Shown: positions 8,815 to 19,449 of the stretch, one piece after another | Position numbering within the stretch: the first letter of the stretch is position 1 | Layout: each line of letters begins with the position of its first letter | From: Thermoanaerobacter sp. | Lineage (GTDB): Bacteria; Bacillota; Thermoanaerobacteria; Thermoanaerobacterales; Thermoanaerobacteraceae | Reading direction: 5' to 3' | DNA: 64,000 bases | Assembly (NCBI GenBank): GCA_014896455.1 | Contig: JADBKJ010000026.1 | Coordinates: 1 to 64,000 of the forward strand | Position numbers and translations under genes: made by a program | Notes under the pieces: generated by a model | Databases searched by the model: none | The model's input: the letters and a program-made list of their open reading frames with translations, nothing else | Told to the model about the DNA's origin: nothing

Positions 8815-10662
8815 TTATTTCCTAAAATATTCGTATACAGCTTGAGCAGCTTTTTCATTCATTCCTTCAACTTTTTTAAGGTCCTCCACACTTGCCCTTT
8901 TTATTTCTTCTATAGACTTGAAGGCATCATATAAGGCTTTTGCTCTTTTTTCACCTATGCCGGGGATATTGAGAAGTTCGCTTTTAAATCTTTTGCTTTG
9001 CTTTTCTTTGTGGAAAGTTATAGCAAACCTATGAGCCTCTTCTTGTATTTGAGCAACCAGACGAAAAGCTTTTGTAGTCATAGGTATGTCAATTTCACCT
9101 TGAGGTGAAACAAGACCTCGAGTCCTGTGTTTTGAATCTTTTACCATACCATAAACAGGAATAAAAATACCAAAGCCACTTAACACCTGCATTACAGCAT
9201 TTACATGCCCTATGCCGCCATCTACTAATATTAAATCTGGCATTTCAGCAAATTTTGCCTTATCCTTTTTAACTTCTCCTTTTTCAATAAGCTCTTTTTC
9301 TTGAATACCGTGCAAAAAACGCCTTTTTATAACTTCTCTCATGCTCTGGTAATCGTCTTGCCCTTCAACATATTTTACAGTAAATCTTCTGTACTGGTTT
9401 TTTTTAGGCTTGCCATCCACAAATACTACCATAGCTCCAACGTTATCCTGACCTTTTGTGTTTGAAATATCATAGGCTTCAATTCTCTTAGCGTACTCAA
9501 GCCCCACTAAATTAGAAAGTTCTAATACAGCCTGGTCTTTTGAAATTTCCTCTCTTATTGATATGTCATTCTTAAGGGCTTCCAAAGCATTTTGATAAAC
9601 CATATCCACCAGTTCTTTTTTCTTACCTCTTACAGGAATTGTTATAAAAACTTTGTTGCCTCTCTTTTGTGATAACCATTCACTGAGAAGCTCTTTTTCC
9701 TCTAATTCCACATCAGTTATTATTTCTTTTGGAATGTAAGGAGCACCTTCATAAAATTGCTTTATAAAGGAAGAGATTATTTCTCCTCTTTCCATGCCTT
9801 CTGTATTTTTCATATAATAATGCTCTCTTCCGCTTAATTTTCCGTCTCGCACAAAAAATACCTGTATACAGGAAATATCCACACTTCGAGCCATTGAAAT
9901 TATATCCTGTTCATCTTCTCCTACTGATACCACTTTTTGCTTTTCTGATGTCCTTTCAATAGCAAAAATCTGGTCTCTAATCCTCGCCGCTTCCTCGAAC
10001 CTCAATTCTTCCGCCGCTTTTTGCATGTCTTCTTTAAGTTTTTGTATGAGCCAATCCCTCTTTCCATCAAGAAAGAGAACAGCCTGATCAACTAATTTTC
10101 TATAATCTTCCTTATTTATTTTGTTAGTGCAAGGAGCAGAACACAATCCTATGTGGTAATAAAGACATTCTCTAACTTTACCAATGTCCTTTTCAATATT
10201 TCTGTTACATGTCCTTACTGGAAACATTTTTCTGACAAGTTTTATAGTCTCCCTCACTGCAAAGGCACTGCTATAAGGGCCAAAATATTTAGCCCCATCT
10301 GGCTCAATTCTTCTTGTAAACATTATGCGGGGATACTCTTCATTTACGGTAATTTTAATATAGGGGTAATTTTTGTCATCTTTTAATAATATATTATACT
10401 TAGGCTTATACTTTTTAATTAAGTTACATTCCAACATTAAAGCTTCAAGTTCAGTATCAGTAACAATGTACTCAAAGTCTTCCACATGAGAAAGCATTAC
10501 TTTTACTTTTGGCAATTGATTTTCTTTGTTTTGAAAATACTGCCTCACTCTGTTTTTGAGAACTACCGCTTTACCCACATAAATTATTTTGCCACCTTTG
10601 TCCTTCATTATATAAACGCCAGGTTTTTCAGGCAAAAGTTTTAATTTCTCTTCTATGTTCAT
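8815..10662 (-). CDS. uvrC: Excinuclease ABC subunit C
   Basis: Makes the dual incisions of nucleotide excision repair with UvrA and UvrB. The GIY-YIG nuclease domain is at the N-terminus (PGVYIMKDKGGKIIYVGKA, residues 14-32). A UVR motif that contacts UvrB lies near 205-240, the RNase H-like 5' incision domain spans about 375-540, and tandem helix-hairpin-helix motifs (LLNIPGIGEKRAKALYDAF) close the 615 residues. It ends the minus-strand run that begins with uvrB and uvrA, so all three UvrABC subunits are clustered around cell-wall genes. Confidence 0.95.
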   Translation of the reverse strand: MNIEEKLKLLPEKPGVYIMKDKGGKIIYVGKAVVLKNRVRQYFQNKENQLPKVKVMLSHVEDFEYIVTDTELEALMLECNLIKKYKPKYNILLKDDKNYPYIKITVNEEYPRIMFTRRIEPDGAKYFGPYSSAFAVRETIKLVRKMFPVRTCNRNIEKDIGKVRECLYYHIGLCSAPCTNKINKEDYRKLVDQAVLFLDGKRDWLIQKLKEDMQKAAEELRFEEAARIRDQIFAIERTSEKQKVVSVGEDEQDIISMARSVDISCIQVFFVRDGKLSGREHYYMKNTEGMERGEIISSFIKQFYEGAPYIPKEIITDVELEEKELLSEWLSQKRGNKVFITIPVRGKKKELVDMVYQNALEALKNDISIREEISKDQAVLELSNLVGLEYAKRIEAYDISNTKGQDNVGAMVVFVDGKPKKNQYRRFTVKYVEGQDDYQSMREVIKRRFLHGIQEKELIEKGEVKKDKAKFAEMPDLILVDGGIGHVNAVMQVLSGFGIFIPVYGMVKDSKHRTRGLVSPQGEIDIPMTTKAFRLVAQIQEEAHRFAITFHKEKQSKRFKSELLNIPGIGEKRAKALYDAFKSIEEIKRASVEDLKKVEGMNEKAAQAVYEYFRK

Positions 10663-10681
10663 TGTCCATCACCTTAGAATT

Positions 10682-12106
10682 TCATTTAGTTAAATAAAAT
10701 TTTATTATATCTCTTGCTATAGGTGCTGCTACTTTCCCACCTTCACCGCCATTTTCAACTATTACACTTACGACAATTTGTGGATTTTCGGCAGGTGCAA
10801 AACCTACAAACCAGGCATGGGGATCCCCGTGAGGATTTTCTGCAGTCCCAGTCTTGCCTGCAACTGTAATCCCAGGAATTTGTGCAGCTTTACCTGTACC
10901 ATCTTTATCGTTAACTGCGCCTATCATCAATTGTTTAATAGTATCTGCCACCTTTTTTGATATAGGATTCAAATACTGCGAAGGAGTGCTCTTTTCAATG
11001 ACTGTACCTGAAATAGGTTCTGCTACGTATCTCATCAAATAGGGTTTCATTATAACCCCATCATTCGCAACGGCAGAAGCAACCAATGCCATTGTAAGAG
11101 GTGTTACAAGGATTTTACCCTGTCCTATAGAAGTTTCTGCTAAAGCAACTTTCCCTTCAATAGGAGGAAAATAATTTTTTGCTGTATCTATTTCTAAAGG
11201 AACTCTCTTATCCAACCCAAAATTATATGCCATTGACTGTAAATTTTCACTGCCTAAATCTAAACCTGTCTGTATAAAAAAGGAATTACAGGATCTATAA
11301 AAAGCTTGTTTAAAATCCTCTATTCCATGAGCAATGCCCCTAAAATCATTTATCTTGTTGCCATCCACAATTATATATCCTTTGCAATCAAAAGTCTTGT
11401 TATATAACTCAGGTTCATATGTTAAAACTGCTGCAGTAGTTACAATTTTAAAGACAGAACCAGGGGGATACAAACCTTGTGTAGCTCTATTTAAAACCAC
11501 GTTATCTGGGCTTGTCATTATTTCTTTCCAATTCTCCCCTAAAGTATTAGGGTCATAAGAAGGGGTAGAGACCATGGCTAAGATTTCCCCTGTTTTAGGA
11601 TTTAAAGCCACCACTGCTCCTTTTTTCCCTTCCATCTCTTTATAAGCAAGGTCTTGAAGAGTTTTATCTATTGTCAAATATACATTATCACCTACCTGCC
11701 CTTTTGCTAAAACCAATTTCCTTAGAACAATTATTGGGTCATTTCCTACCATTCCAAGTAATTCTCTGTCATAAGCCTTTTCTATTCCTGCATTTCCCTG
11801 TTGATATATTCTACGGCTATACCCTATCACTTGAGCAAAAGCAGGACCATCTAAGTATTCTCTTTTTTGGGAACCATCTGCTTCAATTATACTCTTTGCA
11901 AGTACAATTCCATTCCTATCTAAAATACTACCTCGTAATATCTTTTTTTCTTGTTCTATAAGCCTACGATTATAAATACTATAAGAACTGGTAATTAATC
12001 TATCTCTTTCATATATCTGAAAATAAGTTAAATACGCAATTAAACTGAAAAAAAGTACAGAAAAAACTCCAAAAAGAATTTTAATATTGCGATTTAAGTT
12101 GGACAT
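10682..12106 (-). CDS. Class B penicillin-binding protein (transpeptidase)
   Basis: A 474-residue membrane-anchored peptidoglycan transpeptidase. One N-terminal transmembrane helix (about 9-28) is followed by a short dimerisation region and the transpeptidase domain. The catalytic triad motifs are SVFK (in YPPGSVFKIV), SCN (in YRSCNSFF) and KTGT (in AGKTGTAEN), all intact. It overlaps the upstream FtsW/RodA-family gene by 26 bp. Such SEDS-bPBP pairs form a polymerase-transpeptidase unit, so the two proteins very likely work together. Whether it serves elongation, division or sporulation cannot be told from sequence. Confidence 0.88.
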   Translation of the reverse strand: MSNLNRNIKILFGVFSVLFFSLIAYLTYFQIYERDRLITSSYSIYNRRLIEQEKKILRGSILDRNGIVLAKSIIEADGSQKREYLDGPAFAQVIGYSRRIYQQGNAGIEKAYDRELLGMVGNDPIIVLRKLVLAKGQVGDNVYLTIDKTLQDLAYKEMEGKKGAVVALNPKTGEILAMVSTPSYDPNTLGENWKEIMTSPDNVVLNRATQGLYPPGSVFKIVTTAAVLTYEPELYNKTFDCKGYIIVDGNKINDFRGIAHGIEDFKQAFYRSCNSFFIQTGLDLGSENLQSMAYNFGLDKRVPLEIDTAKNYFPPIEGKVALAETSIGQGKILVTPLTMALVASAVANDGVIMKPYLMRYVAEPISGTVIEKSTPSQYLNPISKKVADTIKQLMIGAVNDKDGTGKAAQIPGITVAGKTGTAENPHGDPHAWFVGFAPAENPQIVVSVIVENGGEGGKVAAPIARDIIKFYLTK

Positions 12107-13325
12107 CCTGTTGCTCCTCCTTAAGAGCTATGCCATTGAGCATTCCCAATGTCACAAAGCTCATCACCATAGAACTACCGCCATAACTTACAAAGGGAAG
12201 GGTCACCCCTGTCAGCGGGATAAATTTTATAACCCCACCAATTATAGTAAAAACCTGTAAGCTAAACATTGAAATGAGGCCTGTCGCTACTAACGCACCA
12301 AACTCGTCTTTAGCATTTAATGCTACTTTAATCCCTCTATACATTATAACAAAATACACAAGAATTATAGCTACCGCTCCTAAAAACCCAAATTCTTCAC
12401 TAATGGCAGAAAAAATGAAGTCAGTTGCCACAGCCGGTATGTATTCGGGATGCCCCATGCCAAGACCTGTGCCAAAAAATCCTCCTGCTGCAATAGCAAA
12501 AAGAGATTGTACAATTTGATATGTCTTCCCCGGTACATCCATCCAAGGATTCAACCAAGCCTCAATTCTTACTCTAACATGCCCAAATAAAAAGTAGGAT
12601 ATTATTCCTCCAACTACCAATGCTCCAAGCCCTATGGCTGTATATAACAAGTTAGAAGTGGCCACAAATATCATCAATAAAGTCGTTACATAAAACAAAA
12701 AAGCCATGCCTAAGTCTTTTTCTAAAGCAAATATTCCTACAATTATTAAGGTAATTATTCCTAGTATTACTATATCTTTAGCTTCTCTTTTTGAAGACAA
12801 ATATTTAGCTAAAAAAAGTATATATATAATTTTTGCTGCTTCTGCTGGTTGAACGTATATGCCATCAAAAGTAAGCCAATTTTTTGCTCCTCCTATTTCC
12901 TCCCCAAAAATTAGGGGAGAGGCTATCAATACCATAGTAATTCCAAAGTAAATAAGTTCTCCATATTTCAGCTTATAAAGCCAGTCATAATGTTTTGAAA
13001 AATAAGAAGAAATGAAATAAAGTGTAAAACCTATTCCAATCCAAACAATCTGTTTTATGAGCAAATCTGGTGCAACTCTATATATCATTATAAGCCCCAT
13101 TTCTGTCAAAAAAGAAGTTAAAATGATAAATTGGATCTCACCCAAAGGAAACAATCTTACATGCAAATAATATACAATATATATCAATATCGGAAAAGCT
13201 AAGGTAAAGTATATAGTGTCAAAGCCTTTGGGCTTATTGTGTATAAAAAGCAAGGCAAAAGCTATCACAAATATCCAAAAAACATTTTTCATAGCTTTAG
13301 ATCCAGTTTTTATATATTCTTCCAT
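12081..13325 (-). CDS. SEDS-family peptidoglycan polymerase (FtsW/RodA/SpoVE)
   Basis: A 414-residue polytopic membrane protein with about ten transmembrane segments. The conserved SEDS segments are visible: WLTFDGIYVQPAEAAKI (usually QPSE), ALEKDLGMAFLF, GMGHPEYIPAVATDFIFS and FVSYGGSS near the C-terminus. It polymerises lipid II into glycan strands. It is paired by gene overlap with the class B PBP downstream and lies 11 bp after an FHA-domain gene, a setting common for the FtsW/RodA copies next to FHA signalling proteins. Confidence 0.88.
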   Translation of the reverse strand: MEEYIKTGSKAMKNVFWIFVIAFALLFIHNKPKGFDTIYFTLAFPILIYIVYYLHVRLFPLGEIQFIILTSFLTEMGLIMIYRVAPDLLIKQIVWIGIGFTLYFISSYFSKHYDWLYKLKYGELIYFGITMVLIASPLIFGEEIGGAKNWLTFDGIYVQPAEAAKIIYILFLAKYLSSKREAKDIVILGIITLIIVGIFALEKDLGMAFLFYVTTLLMIFVATSNLLYTAIGLGALVVGGIISYFLFGHVRVRIEAWLNPWMDVPGKTYQIVQSLFAIAAGGFFGTGLGMGHPEYIPAVATDFIFSAISEEFGFLGAVAIILVYFVIMYRGIKVALNAKDEFGALVATGLISMFSLQVFTIIGGVIKFIPLTGVTLPFVSYGGSSMVMSFVTLGMLNGIALKEEQQDVQLKSQY

Positions 13326-13336
13326 AAGATTTCACC

Positions 13337-13741
13337 CTATAAAATAAATTTGAGTTCAACATCTCCTAAAGTAATTACGTCATTGTTTGTTATTTTTGCA
13401 ATTCTTTTTATTCTCTTACCATTTACAAAAGTGCCATTTGTACTGTTTAAATCTTGTATATAAAACCTTTTGCCCCTCTTTCGTATGATAGCATGCCGTG
13501 CAGACACATAAGGACTTTCAATCACTATATCACATTCCTCCGACCTTCCTATAGTAGTAACTTCAAAAAGATTAAAAGTCCTTTCTCCGGTTAAAAAAGA
13601 AAGTTTTGCAGAGGTTATTTGCCTCTCATATCTTGCCCCTTTTATGTCCATATACACTATTTTAAAAACCCTGTATAAAAACAGGTAGATGAGAAAAATA
13701 AGGACATATTTTAATATCTGAGAAGCTATGGCATAATACAT
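13337..13741 (-). CDS. Membrane-anchored FHA-domain protein
   Basis: A 134-residue protein with an N-terminal transmembrane helix (about 5-28) and a cytoplasmic forkhead-associated domain. The phosphothreonine-binding signature is complete: GRSEECDIVI, SARHA and NSTNGTFVNGKRI. It would recognise Ser/Thr-kinase targets, and its location directly before the SEDS and PBP genes suggests phospho-regulation of cell-wall synthesis; that is inference. No Ser/Thr kinase is present in the window. Start is ATG preceded by GAGGTG. Confidence 0.85.
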   Translation of the reverse strand: MYYAIASQILKYVLIFLIYLFLYRVFKIVYMDIKGARYERQITSAKLSFLTGERTFNLFEVTTIGRSEECDIVIESPYVSARHAIIRKRGKRFYIQDLNSTNGTFVNGKRIKRIAKITNNDVITLGDVELKFIL

Positions 13742-13750
13742 AAATTCACC

Positions 13751-16534
13751 TCATTTTTGAGAAAGAACTTTTTTCAAAAACCATCCAGTATAAGAATTCT
13801 CATTAGCAGCAATTTCCTCAGGTGTCCCTGTAGCTATCACCATTCCGCCTTTGTCTCCACCTTCTGGTCCTAAGTCAATAATATAGTCTGCACTTTTTAT
13901 GACATCTAAATTGTGTTCAATTACAATAACAGTGTTACCTGCATCAGTTAATCTATTTAAAACATCAAGAAGCCTATGCACATCTGCAAAATGTAATCCA
14001 GTTGTAGGCTCATCCAAAATATATAGTGTCTTACCTGTAGGTCTTTTTGAAAGTTCAGTAGCTAATTTTACTCTTTGGGCTTCTCCTCCTGAAAGCTGAG
14101 TAGAAGGTTGCCCTAGTTTAATGTATCCTAGCCCTACATCATACAAAGTCATCAATTTATTTTTTATCCTAGGTATATTTTCAAAAAACACTAACGCTTC
14201 TTCTACCGTCATATTAAGTACATCCGAAATATTTTTTCCTTTATATTTTACTTCCAATGTTTCCCTATTATACCTTTGACCCTTGCACACTTCACAAGGT
14301 ACATACACATCCGGCAAAAAGTTCATCTCAATTTTAATTATACCATCTCCTCCACAGGCTTCACACCTTCCACCTTTAACGTTAAAACTAAATCTCCCTG
14401 GTTTATAGCCTCTCATTTTAGCTTCTGGTGTATTTGCAAAAACCTCTCTTATATAGTCGAAAACTCCTGTATATGTAGCAGGATTTGAGCGAGGAGTCCT
14501 GCCTATAGGAGACTGGTCAATATTTATTACTTTATCTATATTATCTATACCCTCTATTGCATCGTGCATACCTGGTTTATCTTTGGACTTATAAATCTTC
14601 TGTGCCAATGCTTTGTACAGTATCTCATTTATAAGGGTGCTTTTGCCTGACCCAGAAACCCCTGTAACGCATATAAATACTCCAAGAGGGAAAACCACAT
14701 CTATATTTTTTAAATTGTTTTCCTTAGCTCCCTTCACTATTAAAGCTTTTCCATTAGGTTTTCTCCTCTGTTTTGGCACTTCTATCTTTATTTTGCCACT
14801 TAAATACTGTCCTGTAATTGACTTTTCACATTTTAACACATCTTCTATCGTACCCGCAACTACAACTTCTCCTCCATGTTCACCTGCACCTGGTCCTACA
14901 TCCACAATGTAGTCTGCCGCATATATTGTATCCTTGTCGTGCTCTACTACTATAAGAGTATTGCCTTGGTCTTTTAATTTTTTCAAGGAATTTATAAGTC
15001 TTTCATTATCTCTTTGATGAAGTCCAATGCTGGGTTCGTCCAAGATATATGTTACTCCTACAAGTCCAGAACCTATCTGACTTGCCAATCTTATCCTTTG
15101 TGCTTCTCCACCTGATAAAGTAGCTGCGGGCCTTGACAGAGTCAAATAATCAAGGCCTACATCTACAAGAAAACTAAGCCTTGCTTTTATTTCTTTTAAA
15201 ATTGGCTTTGCAATAATCTCATGTCTTTCTGTTAATTTGAGTTGGTCAATAAATTTTATAAGCTCGCCAACAGAAAGGTCTGTCATTTCTTTTATGGAAA
15301 GTCCACCAACAGTGACAGCTAACGCTTCTGGCTTTAATCTTGCTCCATGGCATGCAGGACAAGTAACCGGTCTCATATACTTTTCTATCTCTTCTTTTAT
15401 AAAATCTGAAGAAGTATTGTTGTACCTTCTTTCAAGATTGTTTACTATCCCTTCAATTCCATAGGACTTTCCTTTTGTATCTTTGCCATAAAGCAGTACA
15501 TTTTTTAAATCTTCACTAAACTTTTCATAAGGAGTATTCTCTGTATATCCAAAATGTTCAATCAATCTTAAAATGTTGTAATAAGCATAACTATCCTGTG
15601 AAGCAACAATCCCCGGCAACAAACCATTTGCTAATGATTTTTTAGGGTCTTGTATTAAAAGCTCTGGATCTACCTTCATAAATTCTCCCAATCCTGTGCA
15701 AACAGGACAAGCCCCATAAGGGCTATTGAAGGAAAACATCCTCGGAGAAAGCTCCTCAATACTTATGTTGCACTCTGTACAAGCGTATTTTTCAGAGAGT
15801 GTAAAGCTTTCTCCGTCTATTACATCAATAGTAACTATCCCATCTGCTAATTTTAAAGCTGTTTCTATAGAATCCGTCAGCCTCAGGTCAATTCCAGGTT
15901 TTATAATAATCCTATCTACTACGACTTCAATAGTATGCTTTTTATTTTTGTCAAGTTTAATCTCCTCATTTACATCGTACATGACCCCATCAATTTTTAC
16001 CCTGACATATCCACTCTTTTTTATATCATTTAAAAGTTTAGCATATTCCCCTTTTCTTCCTCTAATAACAGGAGCTAGTACCTGTATCCTTGTACCTTCT
16101 GGCAATTCTTTGACTCTGTCAACCATCTGATCTATAGTTTGCATGCTAATCTCTTTTCCACAAACTGGGCAATGTGGGAGCCCAGCCCTTGCATATAAAA
16201 GTCTTAGATAGTCGTAAATCTCAGTTATCGTACCTACAGTAGAACGAGGGTTTTTATTTGTAGTTTTTTGGTCTATAGATATTGCCGGTGAAAGTCCTTC
16301 TATATAATCAACGTCTGGTTTATCCATTTGTCCTAAAAATTGCCTTGCATAAGCAGACAAAGACTCCACATATCTTCTCTGACCTTCGGCATAAATGGTA
16401 TCAAAGGCAAGAGAAGACTTGCCAGAGCCTGACAAACCCGTTATCACAGTTAATTTATCTCGAGGAATCTCCAAATCTATATTTTTTAAATTGTGAACCC
16501 TTGCACCTTTAATTACAATTTTGTCCTTCACCAT
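13751..16534 (-). CDS. uvrA: Excinuclease ABC subunit A
   Basis: Damage-sensing ATPase of nucleotide excision repair, 927 residues. Two ABC modules are complete, with Walker A boxes GLSGSGKS and GVSGSGKS and signature motifs [18 protein letters not shown] and [12 protein letters not shown]. Zinc modules are visible as CPVCGKE, CTEC...CPVC and the insertion-type CEACGGDGI...CEVC. It follows uvrB by about 9 bp on the minus strand with GAGGTG before the ATG, so uvrB-uvrA form an operon that may run into the FHA/SEDS/PBP genes. Confidence 0.96.
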   Translation of the reverse strand: MVKDKIVIKGARVHNLKNIDLEIPRDKLTVITGLSGSGKSSLAFDTIYAEGQRRYVESLSAYARQFLGQMDKPDVDYIEGLSPAISIDQKTTNKNPRSTVGTITEIYDYLRLLYARAGLPHCPVCGKEISMQTIDQMVDRVKELPEGTRIQVLAPVIRGRKGEYAKLLNDIKKSGYVRVKIDGVMYDVNEEIKLDKNKKHTIEVVVDRIIIKPGIDLRLTDSIETALKLADGIVTIDVIDGESFTLSEKYACTECNISIEELSPRMFSFNSPYGACPVCTGLGEFMKVDPELLIQDPKKSLANGLLPGIVASQDSYAYYNILRLIEHFGYTENTPYEKFSEDLKNVLLYGKDTKGKSYGIEGIVNNLERRYNNTSSDFIKEEIEKYMRPVTCPACHGARLKPEALAVTVGGLSIKEMTDLSVGELIKFIDQLKLTERHEIIAKPILKEIKARLSFLVDVGLDYLTLSRPAATLSGGEAQRIRLASQIGSGLVGVTYILDEPSIGLHQRDNERLINSLKKLKDQGNTLIVVEHDKDTIYAADYIVDVGPGAGEHGGEVVVAGTIEDVLKCEKSITGQYLSGKIKIEVPKQRRKPNGKALIVKGAKENNLKNIDVVFPLGVFICVTGVSGSGKSTLINEILYKALAQKIYKSKDKPGMHDAIEGIDNIDKVINIDQSPIGRTPRSNPATYTGVFDYIREVFANTPEAKMRGYKPGRFSFNVKGGRCEACGGDGIIKIEMNFLPDVYVPCEVCKGQRYNRETLEVKYKGKNISDVLNMTVEEALVFFENIPRIKNKLMTLYDVGLGYIKLGQPSTQLSGGEAQRVKLATELSKRPTGKTLYILDEPTTGLHFADVHRLLDVLNRLTDAGNTVIVIEHNLDVIKSADYIIDLGPEGGDKGGMVIATGTPEEIAANENSYTGWFLKKVLSQK

Positions 16535-16543
16535 GATTCCACC

Positions 16544-18529
16544 TCAAACTACTTCCTCCAACTGTTTCTTCAATTCAAAAATCACATCTCTCAATTTTGC
16601 AGCCTTTTCAAACTGGAGCTCAATTGCAGCTTCTTTCATTTCTTTTTCAAGTTGCTCTATAGTTGACTTAATAATTTCAGGGTCATAAGTCTTAACTTTC
16701 TTTCTTGTGTACTTCTGTTCTTTTTCAGCAACGTGAGTAGCTTCAATTACATCTCTTACTCCCTTAATCACTGTCTTTGGAGTTATACCATGTTTTTTGT
16801 TATATTCCATTTGTACCTTTCTTCTTCTATTCGTCTCATCAATCGCCCTTTTCATAGAATTTGTCACAGTATCTGCATACATTATTACTCGTCCTTCCGC
16901 ATTTCTTGCAGCACGTCCTATAGTCTGTATTAAAGAAGTCTCTGAACGCAAAAATCCCTCTTTGTCTGCGTCTAATATTGCCACCAAAGCAACCTCAGGT
17001 ATGTCTAATCCCTCTCTCAAAAGGTTTATGCCTATTAAAACATCGAATTTACCCAGCCTTAAATCTCTTATTATTTCAACTCTTTCAATCGTCTCAATAT
17101 CAGAATGTAAATATTTTACTTTTATTCCCATATCCTTGAGATAATCTGTTAAATCTTCTGCCATCTTTTTTGTAAGGGTTGTAACAAGCACTCTAAAGCC
17201 TTTATCAACTGTTTTTCTAATTTCCCCTATCAAATCATCTACTTGTCCCTTAACAGGCTTTACTATCACTTGTGGATCCACAAGACCTGTCGGTCGTATT
17301 AACTGCTCAACAACCTGCTCTGAATGTTCAATCTCATAAGGCCCTGGTGTTGCAGAAACAAAGACAACTTGATTTATCCTCTCTTCAAACTCTTCAAAAG
17401 TAAGGGGGCGATTGTCAAAAGCAGAAGGAAGTCTAAATCCATATTCTACTAATGCTTCTTTCCTTGACCTATCTCCATTGTACATTCCTCTGATCTGAGG
17501 AATTGTCACATGAGACTCATCAATAAAAATGAGAAAATCTTTAGGGAAATAATCTAAAAGGGTATAAGGAGGGCTTCCTGGAGGTCTTCCTGAAATATGC
17601 CTTGAATAATTTTCTATTCCTTGGCAGTAGCCCATCTCTTGTAACATCTCTAAATCGTAATTTGTCCTCTGCCTTAATCTTTCAGCCTCTACTATTTTGC
17701 CAGCATCTTTAAGTTCTTTATACCTTTGCTCCAATTCTTCTCGAATGCTTTTTATCGCTCTTTCCAATTTGTCTTTTGAAGTAGCATAGTGAGAAGCCGG
17801 AAATATAGCCACGTGTTTTCTCAATCCAAGTACTTCACCTGTTAACACATCAATTTCTGCTATTCTGTCAATTTCATCTCCAAAAAGCTCAACCCTTATC
17901 GCCTTATTGGAAAAAGAAGCAGGGAAAATTTCTATGACATCTCCTCTTACCCTGAATTTGCCTCTTGTAAAATTCACATCGTTTCTTTCATATTGTATAT
18001 CTACAAGCTTTTTAATTATTTCGTCCCTATCTTTTATCATTCCTGGCCTTAGAGAAAGCATAAGATTTTCGTAATCTACAGGGTCACCTAAGCCATATAT
18101 ACAAGAAACACTGGCAACGATTATAACGTCTCTTCGCTCAAAAAGAGCTGCCGTAGCAGAGTGCCTCAATTTATCTATTTCTTCATTTATAGAAGCATCT
18201 TTTTCAATATAAGTATCAGTTTGGGGTATATAAGCCTCCGGTTGGTAGTAGTCATAATAACTTACAAAATATTCCACTGCATTGTCTGGAAAAAACTCTT
18301 TAAATTCACTGTATAATTGCGCAGCCAAAGTCTTATTATGAGCAATGACAAGAGTAGGGCGATTTAATTTTTGTATTATATTAGCCATAGTAAAGGTTTT
18401 TCCAGAACCCGTCACACCCAATAAGGTTTGAAATCTATATCCTTTTTTTACCCCTTCAACTAATTTCTCTATAGCTTGAGGTTGGTCTCCGGTTGGTTTA
18501 AAATTAGATACCAACTTAAATCCACTCAT
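16544..18529 (-). CDS. uvrB: Excinuclease ABC subunit B
   Basis: Helicase-like damage-verification subunit. Walker A GVTGSGKT is near residue 38, the beta-hairpin region contains [12 protein letters not shown], helicase motifs include DESHVT and the QTIGRAARN arginine finger region, and a C-terminal UVR motif ([20 protein letters not shown]) binds UvrC. I choose the start at ATG 18529 (661 residues) since it follows GAGGG at good spacing and gives the normal UvrB N-terminus. The longer frame from 18601 adds 24 residues not typical of the family and runs close to an upstream insertion remnant. Confidence 0.95.
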   Translation of the reverse strand: MSGFKLVSNFKPTGDQPQAIEKLVEGVKKGYRFQTLLGVTGSGKTFTMANIIQKLNRPTLVIAHNKTLAAQLYSEFKEFFPDNAVEYFVSYYDYYQPEAYIPQTDTYIEKDASINEEIDKLRHSATAALFERRDVIIVASVSCIYGLGDPVDYENLMLSLRPGMIKDRDEIIKKLVDIQYERNDVNFTRGKFRVRGDVIEIFPASFSNKAIRVELFGDEIDRIAEIDVLTGEVLGLRKHVAIFPASHYATSKDKLERAIKSIREELEQRYKELKDAGKIVEAERLRQRTNYDLEMLQEMGYCQGIENYSRHISGRPPGSPPYTLLDYFPKDFLIFIDESHVTIPQIRGMYNGDRSRKEALVEYGFRLPSAFDNRPLTFEEFEERINQVVFVSATPGPYEIEHSEQVVEQLIRPTGLVDPQVIVKPVKGQVDDLIGEIRKTVDKGFRVLVTTLTKKMAEDLTDYLKDMGIKVKYLHSDIETIERVEIIRDLRLGKFDVLIGINLLREGLDIPEVALVAILDADKEGFLRSETSLIQTIGRAARNAEGRVIMYADTVTNSMKRAIDETNRRRKVQMEYNKKHGITPKTVIKGVRDVIEATHVAEKEQKYTRKKVKTYDPEIIKSTIEQLEKEMKEAAIELQFEKAAKLRDVIFELKKQLEEVV

Positions 18530-18596
18530 TTTTCTACCCTCTTTGCAATTTATCATCTTATTATTATAGCATACCCTACTTGTCAACACAAACATA

Positions 18597-18704
18597 ACCA
18601 AACAGCGATAGTGTCAAGATCTTTTAGGTAAAAGTGTAGCTACACTTTATGAATGTCAGCTATATTATTTTTTACCTACTGAAATTTTACACATACCAAA
18701 CAGC
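18597..18704. mobile_element. 88-bp insertion remnant with terminal inverted repeats and 10-bp direct repeats
   Basis: The 10-mer ACCAAACAGC occurs at 18597-18606 and again at 18695-18704. Between them the left end reads GATAGTGTCAAGATCTTTTA and the right end, reverse-complemented, reads ATGTGTAAAATTTCAGTAGG. Both ends then continue GGTAAAA, so the ends align as imperfect terminal inverted repeats. A 12-bp perfect palindrome, GTGTAGCTACAC, is internal. There is no coding capacity, so it is a MITE or a collapsed IS. The end sequence resembles what I recall of IS256-family ends (inference). Confidence 0.6.
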
Positions 18705-18724
18705 CGGCCTTTACAGGTCGGCTG
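18701..18724. terminator. Terminator of comB
   Basis: CAGCCGGCC and GGTCGGCTG pair (one wobble) across a short loop; the comB stop codon lies inside the hairpin. On the minus strand it is followed by TTTGGT, then by the 88-bp insertion remnant, whose right direct repeat overlaps the stem. Confidence 0.6.
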
Positions 18725-19436
18725 AATTTTTTATAATTCCGTCTTTAAGTTTTGGCACAATATCAAACTTATCAACTGTCAAGCAAAACTCTATGTCTTC
18801 ATCATAACCTAAGTCTTTTAATCTTTTAAAGTGATAGCCCTCCTTCATTATTTCATACAAGTTGTCCTCATAAGGTTTATACAAAAAATAACAGGCTTTT
18901 GACAAATCATCACTATCAAATTTCATTAAGTCTTGCAATTTTTTATATATCACTCCAGCAGTTATTATGTCGTCAAAAGAAAATTTCCCTTCTGTACCAG
19001 CACATACAATTACTGTATCTTTATTGCTGGTGTATATATACTTAGCAACAGCAGAAGCATTTAAAAGGCATGCTAAAATTACATTATCTGCTAAAGAGAC
19101 TTTTTTTAAAGCTTTTGTTCCATTGGTAGTAGTAAAAATTATCGTTTTATTCTCTACTTTTTCACGAGTATACTCTAAAGGAGAATTAGATAGGTCAAAA
19201 CCTTCAATCTTTGTAGAGTTTCTTTCCCCAGCTAAAAGATAAGTTTTTTTATCTAAACTTTTTACAAGTTCGATCGCTTCTTCTACTTCTGAAACTGGAA
19301 TAATCTCTTTAGCTCCGTTGTACAAAGCAGTAGTAATAACACTTGTCGCCCGTAGAGTATCTATTACAACGACATTTTTGTCTTTTAATTCTCTTTCATT
19401 AATAGAATTATATGTTTCAAAAGTTTGTAAAAACAC
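18711..19436 (-). CDS. 2-phosphosulfolactate phosphatase family protein (ComB-like)
   Basis: A 241-residue ComB-family protein. The conserved opening DTLRATSVITTALYNGAKEI, the AGERNSTKIEGFDLSNSPLE segment and FTTTNGTKAL match the family. In methanogens ComB removes phosphate from 2-phospho-3-sulfolactate in coenzyme M synthesis. No other coenzyme M or sulfolactate gene is in the window, so the true substrate here is open. The start is GTG after AAGGAGG. It follows the MinJ-like gene by 13 bp in the ftsE-to-comB run. Confidence 0.8.
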   Translation of the reverse strand: MFLQTFETYNSINERELKDKNVVVIDTLRATSVITTALYNGAKEIIPVSEVEEAIELVKSLDKKTYLLAGERNSTKIEGFDLSNSPLEYTREKVENKTIIFTTTNGTKALKKVSLADNVILACLLNASAVAKYIYTSNKDTVIVCAGTEGKFSFDDIITAGVIYKKLQDLMKFDSDDLSKACYFLYKPYEDNLYEIMKEGYHFKRLKDLGYDEDIEFCLTVDKFDIVPKLKDGIIKNSADL

Positions 19437-19449
19437 ACACTTTGCCTCC

